Below, piece by piece: positions 49,180 to 57,782 of a stretch of 64,000 nucleotides of DNA. Each line of letters opens with the position of its first letter. Position 1 is the stretch's first letter. The DNA is from Chryseobacterium geocarposphaerae. GTDB lineage: Bacteria > Bacteroidota > Bacteroidia > Flavobacteriales > Weeksellaceae. The notes under the pieces were generated by a model. That model searched no databases and was not told the DNA's origin. It saw nothing but the letters and a program-made list of their open reading frames with translations. The stretch lies in NCBI RefSeq assembly GCF_002797535.1, contig NZ_PGFD01000001.1, positions 1,364,001 to 1,428,000 of the forward strand, written 5' to 3'. A program made the position numbers and the translations under genes.

Positions 49180-50607
49180 TTATACTTTAAGGTCAGCCTC
49201 CAGTCCTATCAAATCTTTGTTTGCATTAATAATCGGTTGAACTTCATTTGCAATGAATTCTTCCGTTTGAATAGGTGCAAAGCCGATGAAATTTTTAGGA
49301 TCGAGAACCTCTTTTAATTTTGATTTATCTAATTTTAATGAATCGTCATTCAGGATTCTTTCGATAAGGTCGTTTTCCTTACCTTCCACTTTCACCTGCT
49401 TAGACGCTTCCATGGAATGAACCCTGATCACTTCATGGATTTCCTGACGGTCGCCACCCGCTTTCACTTCTTCCATGATGATATATTCTGTCGCCATGAA
49501 AGGAAGTTCATCCATAATATGTTTATTAATTCTGTTAGGATACACCACAATTCCGTTCATGATGTTGTTCCAAATCAATAGAATTGCATCAACCGCTAAA
49601 AACGCCTGAGGAATCGTTAATCTCTTGTTTGCAGAATCATCCAACGTTCTTTCAAACCATTGTGTTGAAGCTACCATCGCGGAACTTGTCGTTAAAGACA
49701 TTACATATTTTGCCAACGCTCCGATTCTTTCGCTTCTCATTGGATTACGTTTGTAAGCCATTGCCGATGAACCGATCTGGTTTTTCTCGAATGGTTCTTC
49801 AATTTCTTTCAGATTTTGAAGTAAACGTAAATCGTTTGTGAATTTATGTGCAGATTGCGCGATATTTCCTAATAAAGCTACCACTTTAGCATCGATTTTT
49901 CTGTCGTAAGTCTGTCCGGAAACTCCGAAAACTTTTTCGAAACCGAATCTTTTTGACAATTCTTTATCTAAATGTTTAACTTTAGAATAATCACCGTTGA
50001 AAAGCTCAAGGAAACTTGCCGCAGTTCCGGTAGTTCCTTTTACCCCTCTGAATCTTAATGTTTCCAGGAAGAAATCAAGCTCTTCGATGTCAAGAACTAA
50101 ACTCTGTAACCAAAGTGTGGCTCTTTTTCCGACAGTTGTTAACTGAGCCGGCTGGAAGTGAGTGAAACCTAAAGTCGGTAAATCTTTATACTGAATAGCA
50201 AAATCTGCTAAATTTTTCATTACGTTAACCAACTTTTTCTTTAAAATTAAAAGCCCGTCACGAATCTGAATTAAATCTGTATTATCTCCTACAAACGCTG
50301 AAGTAGCTCCCAAATGGATAATTCCCTTTGCTGAAGGCGCCACATCACCATAGGTGTGAACGTGAGCCATTACATCATGACGGAATTTTTTCTCATACTC
50401 TGCTGCTTTATCATAATCGATGTTTTCTGCATTAGCTTTCAATTCAGCGATCTGCTCTTCTGTAATTTCAAGTCCAAGGTCTTTTTCAATTTCAGCAAGA
50501 GCTATCCAAAGCTTTCTCCAAGTACGGAATTTGTTATTGTGTGAAAAGTTAAATAACATTTCTTCACTGGAGTAGCGCTCTTCCAATGGATTTTTGTAGG
50601 AATTCAT
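49180..50607 (-). CDS. purB: Adenylosuccinate lyase
   Basis: 475 residues (EC 4.3.2.2), acting twice in purine synthesis: SAICAR to AICAR and adenylosuccinate to AMP. Fumarase-superfamily landmarks: KFRHDVMAHVHTYGD (~74-88), IHLGATSAFVGDNTDL (~97-112), GFTHFQPAQLTTVGKRA, and the signature GSSAMAYKRNPMRSERIGAL (~276-295) with the catalytic Ser. Homotetramer in the cytosol. A TATTTTTG box lies at 50631-50638. Confidence 0.95.
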   Translation of the reverse strand: MNSYKNPLEERYSSEEMLFNFSHNNKFRTWRKLWIALAEIEKDLGLEITEEQIAELKANAENIDYDKAAEYEKKFRHDVMAHVHTYGDVAPSAKGIIHLGATSAFVGDNTDLIQIRDGLLILKKKLVNVMKNLADFAIQYKDLPTLGFTHFQPAQLTTVGKRATLWLQSLVLDIEELDFFLETLRFRGVKGTTGTAASFLELFNGDYSKVKHLDKELSKRFGFEKVFGVSGQTYDRKIDAKVVALLGNIAQSAHKFTNDLRLLQNLKEIEEPFEKNQIGSSAMAYKRNPMRSERIGALAKYVMSLTTSSAMVASTQWFERTLDDSANKRLTIPQAFLAVDAILLIWNNIMNGIVVYPNRINKHIMDELPFMATEYIIMEEVKAGGDRQEIHEVIRVHSMEASKQVKVEGKENDLIERILNDDSLKLDKSKLKEVLDPKNFIGFAPIQTEEFIANEVQPIINANKDLIGLEADLKV

Positions 50608-50630
50608 TCTTTCTTTTACTTTTAGATATG

Positions 50631-50638
50631 CAAAAATA
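50631..50638 (-). promoter_or_regulatory. Candidate -7 promoter box of purB
   Basis: TATTTTTG on the minus strand, a TAnnTTTG match, 24 bp upstream of the ATG. Confidence 0.35.
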
Positions 50639-50718
50639 CGGTTTTTCAGCGAGAGTTGAAAATGAGATTGATGTTTAAATTTATTAAAAAAACAGGAACA
50701 ATTGTTTTCAAAAATGTA

Positions 50719-52455
50719 TCAGTCAATTAAAACCGGAATTTTTATATAACTATCATTGTACCATTTAATAATTAAAGGTTCGGATGCATCTTTTATCGTT
50801 TCGGAGCTTACTTCTTTTCCTGTTCCGTAATTGATCTGTGAAAATGGATTTTTATTAACATTAATTGCCACCACAATCCGGCTTCCTTTTTTAATTCGTT
50901 TACTCACTAAATGGGTGTTTGTGAATTGTATTGAAGTTTTTTTATCCGGCTCAAGCAGATTTCTTTGCGTAATATCTTTCGCATAGCTGGCTCTTCCAAT
51001 GTAATAGGATAAGTGGAAATATTTTCCTTCGGGAGTTAATTCATACAATGTCACCCCAAGATCCACATCTTTTTTATTAATTGAAATATTAAGTTCTCCT
51101 AAAAAAGAACCATTGATGATCATTGATTTTTTAACTGGATCACTCATGAATACAAATCCGTTGCTTTTGTTTATTTCATCCTTTTCTATGGGATCCGGAT
51201 AATAATCGTTGTTGCTGGTTGTACGGTCGGCAAAGTCCACCGTTTGAATCAGATACGTATTCTTAAGAGACATTTTGGGATCTAAGAAATAATATCCCTT
51301 GCGCTTTGTATTCGAAAGATAAAATTTCAGGAAATCATTATGCATATTTTCTAACGAAGAAGCACTTCTCCATTCATTATCCCCCATTACTTCATAATTT
51401 ATTTTGTTTTTGAGGATGTCGGGCTTCTTCCCGTTTTTTAAAACATAATCAAACCAATCGTAAGTAATTTTTTTAATATCAAAAAGTGAAACACTGTCTA
51501 CCTTATATCCATTAATAATTTTTTCTCCTCCGCGCTGCGTTCCAAAATGTCCGTATGGACCAATAATCAAATAAAACGGAGTCTTGGAATTATATTTTTG
51601 TAATTCCCTGAGATAATAAAGTCCAGAATTCTGCGAATCATTGTAATAGCCGTCAATGGCCAGAACAGGAATAGTAATCTGTTTAAAATCATTTTTATAG
51701 GGAGCCATTTTTTGCCAGTATTCATCAAAATCAGGATGTGCAATCCAACGTTGAAACCATTTGTTGGGACTTCCATCAATACTATCCATTTTATTATAGG
51801 CAACTCCTGTTTCCCACCATCTAAACATCATTTCTCTAAATCGTTTCCGGTCGTTTCCCGTTTCAGTATCGAGATATTTATTGTTTGCGACATAAAAAGC
51901 CCATTCATAATTTGGATTTATAAAAATATTATTCTCCATTGGCAATCCCATCCCTGGTCTGTTGGCAACATATGGTACAATAGTTTTAAGGGCAGGATGC
52001 AGTACTTTACAAGCTGCCCACTGAGTAAACCCGTTATAACTTCCCCCATACATGCCGACACTTCCATTACACCATTTTTGCTTACTGATCCAGTCAATCA
52101 CATCATAAGCATCATTTCTATCAAACTCATACGGAAAAATATTATTTGGACTGTATCTCTTTCCTCTTGTGTAGGCTATCACGCCTACATATCCTCTGTC
52201 GGCCGCATCTTTCAGGCTCTGAAGATCACGATCCTTATCCCGGACATAAATTGTGAATTGAAAAATAACAGGAAGCGGAAGTTCAATATTCTTTTTTCTC
52301 ACAACAATCGCAGAAACCGTTGCACCATCTCTCATTTTGATCATTACACTATCCTGAATATTGTAATCATTTTCTTTCGGATCAGATTGTTGGGTATACA
52401 CTAAAACAGGAATACTTAAAAAAATTATCAGCAAATATTTTATCATGTTTTTCAA
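50719..52455 (-). CDS. Secreted CocE/NonD-family hydrolase (X-Pro dipeptidyl-peptidase-like)
   Basis: 578 residues with signal peptide (FLSIPVLVYTQQ). The alpha/beta-hydrolase part has the nucleophile Ser139 in VGMYGGSYNGF (after WCNGSVG), Asp in ITIPVLAIDGYYND, and His in LIIGPYGHFGTQRGG; the C-terminal jelly-roll resembles the X-Pro dipeptidyl-peptidase beta-domain. Family members cleave proline-containing peptides, cocaine esters or alpha-amino acid esters. The substrate is not evident. It stands alone. Confidence 0.83.
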   Translation of the reverse strand: MKNMIKYLLIIFLSIPVLVYTQQSDPKENDYNIQDSVMIKMRDGATVSAIVVRKKNIELPLPVIFQFTIYVRDKDRDLQSLKDAADRGYVGVIAYTRGKRYSPNNIFPYEFDRNDAYDVIDWISKQKWCNGSVGMYGGSYNGFTQWAACKVLHPALKTIVPYVANRPGMGLPMENNIFINPNYEWAFYVANNKYLDTETGNDRKRFREMMFRWWETGVAYNKMDSIDGSPNKWFQRWIAHPDFDEYWQKMAPYKNDFKQITIPVLAIDGYYNDSQNSGLYYLRELQKYNSKTPFYLIIGPYGHFGTQRGGEKIINGYKVDSVSLFDIKKITYDWFDYVLKNGKKPDILKNKINYEVMGDNEWRSASSLENMHNDFLKFYLSNTKRKGYYFLDPKMSLKNTYLIQTVDFADRTTSNNDYYPDPIEKDEINKSNGFVFMSDPVKKSMIINGSFLGELNISINKKDVDLGVTLYELTPEGKYFHLSYYIGRASYAKDITQRNLLEPDKKTSIQFTNTHLVSKRIKKGSRIVVAINVNKNPFSQINYGTGKEVSSETIKDASEPLIIKWYNDSYIKIPVLID

Positions 52456-52515
52456 GATTAAATCATATATATAAATAACAAATCAAAAAAACATCTTATT
52501 ACATCTACTATTTAC

Positions 52516-52545
52516 TTAAAAAAGCCATTCATACGAATGGCTTCA
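52516..52545 (-). terminator. Terminator after the small secreted protein gene
   Basis: Stem GAAGCCATTC / GAATGGCTT(T) with a GTAT loop on the minus strand and a T-run, just after the stop at 52570. Confidence 0.75.
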
Positions 52546-52569
52546 ATTTATTTCTGTTATTTCTGATTA

Positions 52570-52980
52570 CTACTGGTAGATTACTACATTATCTTTTTTA
52601 ATCTGGTATCCTGTTTTCTTGTACGGAACCAAAACATAGCTGTCTTTAATGTGTTTTCCGCTTTTCCAGATTTTAGATTTTCCCTGTCTGTCGAGAATAA
52701 TACTGTTTGCGCTTCCATCCGGAATAAAAATTTCAGCCTTGCTCATATTTTTACTGAAAATAACCGCCGTTGATGTGGTGTAGCCTTTGTCTGAATTCAC
52801 TTCTTTCAGCTTTATTTTCTGTTCAAAAACTCTTACACAGTCATTTCTGAGCTGTGAATAGGTATAACCCGCAGAACCTTTGCAGCCGTGAATATCCTTA
52901 TCTCCTCCCACAACAGGAGTTTTTTGTGCAAACACTAAAGAAGCAATGAACATTGCCCCCAATAAAATTGTTTTTTTCAT
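52570..52980 (-). CDS. Small secreted protein of unknown function
   Basis: 136 residues with signal peptide (MFIASLVFAQ, ~1-18). Mature part: VVGGDKDIHGCKGSAGYTYS and RNDCVRVFEQKIKLKE, a Cys pair that could form a disulfide, followed by a beta-strand-like C-terminus (SKAEIFIPDGSANSIILD). No family recognised with certainty. It has its own terminator and lies just downstream of the bglX transcript end. Confidence 0.6.
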   Translation of the reverse strand: MKKTILLGAMFIASLVFAQKTPVVGGDKDIHGCKGSAGYTYSQLRNDCVRVFEQKIKLKEVNSDKGYTTSTAVIFSKNMSKAEIFIPDGSANSIILDRQGKSKIWKSGKHIKDSYVLVPYKKTGYQIKKDNVVIYQ

Positions 52981-53053
52981 ATCTAATTTTTTTTGTTTTC
53001 TTATTGGTAAAAATTATGCCAAAATATGGTATCAGTTACGTTCTTTCTAAGTT

Positions 53054-53086
53054 ACAAAAAAAGCCACTCAAATTGAGCGGCTTATA
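53054..53086 (-). terminator. Terminator after the GH3 gene
   Basis: Stem AAGCCGCTCAA / TTGAGTGGCTT with one mismatch on the minus strand, followed by a run of seven T. Confidence 0.75.
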
Positions 53087-53091
53087 AAAAA

Positions 53092-55419
53092 TTATTTTGT
53101 CCAGTTGATTTTAGAATGTTTCACATCGGAAGAATTCGTACCAATCATAATATCAAATTCTCCTGGTTCCCAGTCGTACTTCAAATCTCCGTTGTAGAAC
53201 TTCAAGCTTTCCGGAGTAATGTTGAAGGTAACCTTTTTAGATTCTCCTTTTTTCAACATTACTTTCTGAAATCCTTTCAATTCTTTTACAGGTCTCGTGA
53301 TGCTTCCTACCATATCTCTGATGTATAATTGAACAACCTCTGCTCCATCGTAGTTTCCGGAATTAGTCACTGTAACGGAAGCCTGAATCGTTTGATTTCC
53401 TTTTGGATTGGCGTTGGAAACTGTAACATCAGAATAATCGAATTTTGTATAACTCAATCCATAACCGAACGGATACAAAGGCGTATTACATTCATCCATA
53501 TAGTTTGAACGGAACCTCTGATATTCACATTTATCAACCAATGCCTGATCTAACGGACGACCTGTATTTTTAGCATTATAATAAATCGGAACCTGTCCTA
53601 AACTTCTTGGGAATGTCATCGGTAATTTTCCTGAAGGATTTACTTTTCCGAAAAGAACGTCTGCAATTGCATTTCCTGCTTCCGAACCGGCAAACCAGGC
53701 ATTCAGGATCGCATCAGGAGTGTCTTTTACATTCGTTAAAGCCAAAGGACGACCGGTGAAAAGCACCATTGCGATTGGTTTCCCCGTCTTTTTCAATTCG
53801 TTTAACAAATCTACCTGAGACTGGGGAATCGTAATCTCCGTTCTTGAAGAAGACTCTCCACTCATTTCTGCTGATTCTCCGATGGCCAAAACGATAACAT
53901 CTGATTTTTTTGCAATATCAACCGCTTCTTTCAGTAACTCCTCCTTTGAACGGTTATCTCTGTCGGTTTTCTTACCATGCGCTGCATAAATATCTTCTAA
54001 TTTTGCATCATAATCAATATTCGCGCCCTTAGCAGAAAGGAATTTTACTTCTTTACCATAATTTGCCTGCAAACCTTGCATTAAATTAACAGAAATTGCG
54101 TGTTTTGTAGCCACACTCCAGGTTCCTGCCATATTCAGTGAATTGTTTACCAATGGTCCTATTACCGCAACTGTACCTGATTTTTTCAAAGGCAATACCT
54201 GGTTTTCATTTTTCATCAATACCATTGACTGAGCTGCCGTACTTCTTGCGATATTACGGTTTTCCAAATTGTAAACCTCTTTTTCTGCCAGTTTTGCACT
54301 TCCATATTTATAAGGATCATCAAACAGTCCCAAATCATATTTAGCTTCAAGGATTCTTCGTGCTGCCATATCGATTTCAGCCTGTGTAACCTTTCCTTCC
54401 GATAAAGATTTTTTCAAAGTTGTTAAAAATCCTTCACCTACCATATCCATATCTACACCTGCTTTTAGGGCCAAAGCTGAAACCTGCTGAAGGTCTCCCA
54501 TTCCGTGGTCAACCATCTCGTTGATTCCTGTATAATCAGTAACGACAAAACCTTTAAATTTCCATTGATTTCTTAAAACATCAGTCTGCAGCCACTTATT
54601 TCCCGTTGCCGGAACTCCATCAACCTCGTTAAAGGAAGCCATTACAGAAGCTACCCCTGCATCAACTGCCGCTTTATAAGGAGGAAAATATTCGTTGAAC
54701 ATTCTCACATGGCTCATATCTACCGTATTGTAATCTCTTCCCGCTTCACCTGCTCCGTACAATGCAAAATGCTTCACACAAGCCAAGATCGTATTTCCGA
54801 TAGAGAGATCTTTTCCCTGGTAACCATACACCATATTTTTAGCAATTTCACTACCCAAATACGGATCTTCACCGGAACCTTCAGAAACTCTCCCCCATCT
54901 TGGTTCACGAGAGATATCCACCATCGGAGAGAACGTCCAGTTAATCCCATCAGCAGAAGCTTCTCTTGCCGCTACTCTCGCTGACTGCTGAACCAAGTTC
55001 ATATCCCAGGAAGCGGCTAACCCCAATGGAATAGGGAAAGTCGTTTCATAACCGTGAATAACATCCATTCCAAAAATCAAAGGAATTTTCAGGCGGCTGT
55101 TTTCTACAGCTACTTTCTGAACTGCTCTGATTTTCTCAGCTCCTTTTATATTGAATAGTCCGCCCACTAAGCCCTGCTCCACTTTTTTCCCGATATCTGA
55201 ACTTTTAGCCAGCCCTGTGGTAAAATCCCCTGAGCTCGGCAAGTTAAGCTGACCTATTTTTTCATCCAGCGTCATTTTAGACAGGAGATTATCTACAAAG
55301 GCTTTCTTTTTAGCCTGATACTGGGCTGTCTGATACGACTGAACGGGCTTCGTTACCATTTCCTGTGCCGAAAACACAGGTGCCAATGCTAAGGTGGCGA
55401 TTACAATTAACTTTTTCAT
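53092..55419 (-). CDS. bglX: Exported GH3 beta-glucosidase (BglX-like), last gene of the polysaccharide locus
   Basis: 775 residues. Signal peptide (ALAPVFSAQE). GH3 N-terminal barrel with HGYETTFPIPLGLAASWD (~122-139), SGEDPYLGSEIA, CVKHFALYGA (~214-223) and the nucleophile Asp295 in GFVVTDYTGINEM. The C-terminal sandwich domain (GPLVNNSLNMAGTW, AIGESAEMSGESSSRTEI) is followed by a fibronectin III-like end (KELKGFQKVMLKKGESK). Removes terminal beta-glucose from oligosaccharides in the periplasm. GH3 enzymes of related bacteria include ones acting on beta-1,2-linked glucose. Confidence 0.9.
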   Translation of the reverse strand: MKKLIVIATLALAPVFSAQEMVTKPVQSYQTAQYQAKKKAFVDNLLSKMTLDEKIGQLNLPSSGDFTTGLAKSSDIGKKVEQGLVGGLFNIKGAEKIRAVQKVAVENSRLKIPLIFGMDVIHGYETTFPIPLGLAASWDMNLVQQSARVAAREASADGINWTFSPMVDISREPRWGRVSEGSGEDPYLGSEIAKNMVYGYQGKDLSIGNTILACVKHFALYGAGEAGRDYNTVDMSHVRMFNEYFPPYKAAVDAGVASVMASFNEVDGVPATGNKWLQTDVLRNQWKFKGFVVTDYTGINEMVDHGMGDLQQVSALALKAGVDMDMVGEGFLTTLKKSLSEGKVTQAEIDMAARRILEAKYDLGLFDDPYKYGSAKLAEKEVYNLENRNIARSTAAQSMVLMKNENQVLPLKKSGTVAVIGPLVNNSLNMAGTWSVATKHAISVNLMQGLQANYGKEVKFLSAKGANIDYDAKLEDIYAAHGKKTDRDNRSKEELLKEAVDIAKKSDVIVLAIGESAEMSGESSSRTEITIPQSQVDLLNELKKTGKPIAMVLFTGRPLALTNVKDTPDAILNAWFAGSEAGNAIADVLFGKVNPSGKLPMTFPRSLGQVPIYYNAKNTGRPLDQALVDKCEYQRFRSNYMDECNTPLYPFGYGLSYTKFDYSDVTVSNANPKGNQTIQASVTVTNSGNYDGAEVVQLYIRDMVGSITRPVKELKGFQKVMLKKGESKKVTFNITPESLKFYNGDLKYDWEPGEFDIMIGTNSSDVKHSKINWTK

Positions 55420-55481
55420 AAATCTATCTTCTTTAATTATCTTTCTATATTTATTAATTCTTATGAATAATTAACTCTATA

Positions 55482-56189
55482 TCAATTATTTTTCTTTTTT
55501 GACAGCATCCACTCATACAATTTTGGATTGGAATATGTCGAATCCCACGAATTATGATTATCATTCGGGAAAATTGTCAATTCCGCAGATGGATTAACCG
55601 GATGAAGTTTTTGGTAAAAATTGAATGCGTTTTCAGGCAAAACCACATCATCCATTCCGCCATGAAAAATTTTCATATTTAAATTCTTGTACTGATCAAT
55701 ATTCGCATACATCACCCGATCTGTAGGTGCACAAACTGAAACAACCGCAGCAAACATCTCAGGATGCTCCATCGCCAGTTTCAATGTTCCCCAACCTCCC
55801 ATGGAAAGTCCTGTAAGGTAAATTCTGGAAGCATCTATCTTATACTTTTTCTGAATTTCTTTAATCAAATGATAAACCGTGACCGTATCCCACCAGGTAT
55901 TTTCCGGACATTGAGGAGCCAAAATAGCCACAGGTTCCTTTATCAGATGTTTGTATGTAAATGGACTGTGTGCTTTTACGAGTTCTAAATTACTTCCTCT
56001 TTCACCGGAACCATGAAGAAATACAATCAAAGGAACGTTTCCTTTTGATTTCTGAGGATAATCAAGAATGTAAGAGATCTTTTCCTTTCTCGTAACTTCT
56101 TTATTTAATTCCGCCTTAACCTCCTGAGCATTGAGACTCAGTGACAGCGGCAGAAGTAAAAGCGGTAAATGGGTTAGTTTTAGTTTCAT
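55482..56189 (-). CDS. Secreted esterase/hydrolase (phospholipase-carboxylesterase type)
   Basis: 235 residues with signal peptide (LLLPLSLSLNAQ). The alpha/beta-hydrolase triad: Ser129 in YLTGLSMGGWG, Asp180/181 in GGMDDVVLPE, and His212 in DNHNSW; oxyanion-side FLHGSGERG (~57-65). Members deacylate polysaccharide decorations, such as acetyl or feruloyl groups. It lies in the locus between GH3 and the GH144-like enzyme; an ~95-bp repeat element sits upstream of it. Confidence 0.83.
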   Translation of the reverse strand: MKLKLTHLPLLLLPLSLSLNAQEVKAELNKEVTRKEKISYILDYPQKSKGNVPLIVFLHGSGERGSNLELVKAHSPFTYKHLIKEPVAILAPQCPENTWWDTVTVYHLIKEIQKKYKIDASRIYLTGLSMGGWGTLKLAMEHPEMFAAVVSVCAPTDRVMYANIDQYKNLNMKIFHGGMDDVVLPENAFNFYQKLHPVNPSAELTIFPNDNHNSWDSTYSNPKLYEWMLSKKKNN

Positions 56190-56218
56190 TTTAATATTTC
56201 AGGTTTGTTGGTTTTAAT

Positions 56219-56310
56219 TAGCCCCGATTGCAACGGCATCCTTTTTTGTTGCGGGCGGAGTGAAACGGAGCCCGTAACAAAAAAGATATAGCGGAAAGCG
56301 GGATTAAGCT
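56219..56310. repeat. Intergenic hairpin-forming repeat element (REP/MITE-like)
   Basis: About 92 bp, GC-richer than its surroundings. Inner hairpin: CTTTTTTGTTGCGGGC (56241-56256) pairs with GCCCGTAACAAAAAAG (56270-56285), 16 bp with one G-U and a 13-nt loop GGAGTGAAACGGA. The outer arms (GCCCCGATTGCAACGGCATC and GATATAGCGGAAAGCGGGAT) are imperfectly inverted. I recall similar elements scattered in Chryseobacterium/Flavobacterium intergenic DNA. Confidence 0.7.
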
Positions 56311-56323
56311 TCTAAAAAACTAT

Positions 56324-57712
56324 TTATTTAATATGATACTTTTCAGATTTGAAGCTTAACTTCTTTAGTCCTTGCTGTATTTCAGGAGCATTCATGAATA
56401 GTTTCCATAAAAATCCTGTCCTGTAATTCTCAATCATCGGAGCGATTGTTCCCTGATCGATTGCCAAATACCTTGGTGTTGTCCAGTTGTTATAATTGAT
56501 TGAAGTTGCATCATAAGGTCCTGCAGAGCCAATAAATTCAGGCTTTTGAGTATACATAAATCTCAGGAAATCCATAGATTCTTTTGGCGAATACGGGAAA
56601 CTACTCAGTGCCGCAGTCGGAGTGATGACACCACGGTCATTTTGCGGAAAATGCGCATCATAACCCACTCCTCCATTTTCATTTCTCGAATAGCTTGCCG
56701 TTAATCCCCAATAATTGGGTCCATAGCCTTTCCAGCCTTTCGGATTTTCGACACAATATTTATAATCAATAAGGACCTGATTTTTATTTAAATCAAAATA
56801 GTTTTTAATTAATTTATCGGACAAATTCGTAGGATCTAAGCCAATGTAGGAATAGTGCGCCCAAAATAAAGGACCCCCATACTCTTCCGCTCCGTTATGT
56901 TTAACATACATCGGAAGTCCGTATTTTTCTTTATCTGAAAGATAAGTTCCGTTTCTTGTCCATCCTTTATAATACGTTTCCGCGTCTATAGAATAAGTAG
57001 GCGAGGATGCAGCCAGAATATAGGTAACCAAACACTCATTGTACCCCTGAAGCGGAAAATTCATTTCCCATTGATATTCCGGAGACCAGTGCCAGTAAAG
57101 GACTTTTTCACCGCCTTTTGTATACCAGTTCCACTGAATTCCCTTCCAAAGCTCATCACATTTTTTAGCCAGCGCTTTTTCTTCAGCATTTCCGTTTTTG
57201 AAATACTCACGAACCATTAAAATTCCTGAAGTAAGAAATGCTGTTTCCACCAAATCTCCGCCATTATCTTTTTTTCCAAAAGGAACTGTCTTTCCGGTTT
57301 CTCCATTGATCCAGTGTGACCAAGCTCCTTTGTAACGGTCTGCTTTTGCCAGAAAATCCATCATGGTTGTCAATCGTTTCACCGCATCTTTCCTAGGAAT
57401 AAAGCCCCGCTCAACTCCCACCAATATTGTTGCTAAACCAAATCCTGATCCACCCGTTGTAACAACGTGTTTATCATTATCCGGATAGATATTGTCTTCG
57501 TGATAGCGTTCTCTTCCCAACATTGAATTGGGCTCCGCATAATCCCAGAAATATTTTAAAGCATCTTTCTGAACCCTGTTCATGAGCTGTTCGTCGGTAA
57601 TATTGCTTTTTACAGCTTCAATTTTTGAAGCTTCTTGTTTGGCACTTTGAGAATTCTTGCAGGAAACGGCAAATAGTGATGCTGCAATGATGGGTAATAG
57701 TATCCTTTTCAT
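56324..57712 (-). CDS. Lipoprotein glycoside hydrolase of the glucoamylase-like/GH144 family (predicted endo-beta-1,2-glucanase)
   Basis: 462 residues. Lipoprotein signal (IAASLFAVSCKNSQ, lipid Cys18). An (alpha/alpha)6-type domain follows, with DALKYFWDYAEPNSMLGRER (~51-70), VVTTGGSGFGLATILVGVER, AFLTSGILMVREYF, YLYWHWSPEYQWEMNFPLQG-like segment VLYWHWSPEYQWEMNF, and GVGYDAHFPQNDRGVITPT. This matches the family named after an endo-beta-1,2-glucanase of Chitinophaga (GH144), often annotated as glucoamylase-like. Probably on the periplasmic or outer side of the outer membrane. It follows susD, with a hairpin between. Confidence 0.8.
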   Translation of the reverse strand: MKRILLPIIAASLFAVSCKNSQSAKQEASKIEAVKSNITDEQLMNRVQKDALKYFWDYAEPNSMLGRERYHEDNIYPDNDKHVVTTGGSGFGLATILVGVERGFIPRKDAVKRLTTMMDFLAKADRYKGAWSHWINGETGKTVPFGKKDNGGDLVETAFLTSGILMVREYFKNGNAEEKALAKKCDELWKGIQWNWYTKGGEKVLYWHWSPEYQWEMNFPLQGYNECLVTYILAASSPTYSIDAETYYKGWTRNGTYLSDKEKYGLPMYVKHNGAEEYGGPLFWAHYSYIGLDPTNLSDKLIKNYFDLNKNQVLIDYKYCVENPKGWKGYGPNYWGLTASYSRNENGGVGYDAHFPQNDRGVITPTAALSSFPYSPKESMDFLRFMYTQKPEFIGSAGPYDATSINYNNWTTPRYLAIDQGTIAPMIENYRTGFLWKLFMNAPEIQQGLKKLSFKSEKYHIK

Positions 57713-57740
57713 TGTATCATTTTTTACGAAATATAAAAGA

Positions 57741-57764
57741 AGAGGAGAACTTTCATTCTCCTCT
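57741..57764 (-). terminator. Intra-operon hairpin between susD and the GH144-like gene
   Basis: Perfect 9-bp stem AGAGGAGAA / TTCTCCTCT with a CTTTCA loop, followed on the minus strand by a T-rich stretch. It may be a weak attenuator or an mRNA-stabilising end for the susCD part. Confidence 0.55.
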
Positions 57765-57782
57765 AAAGTTTATCAATAATTA

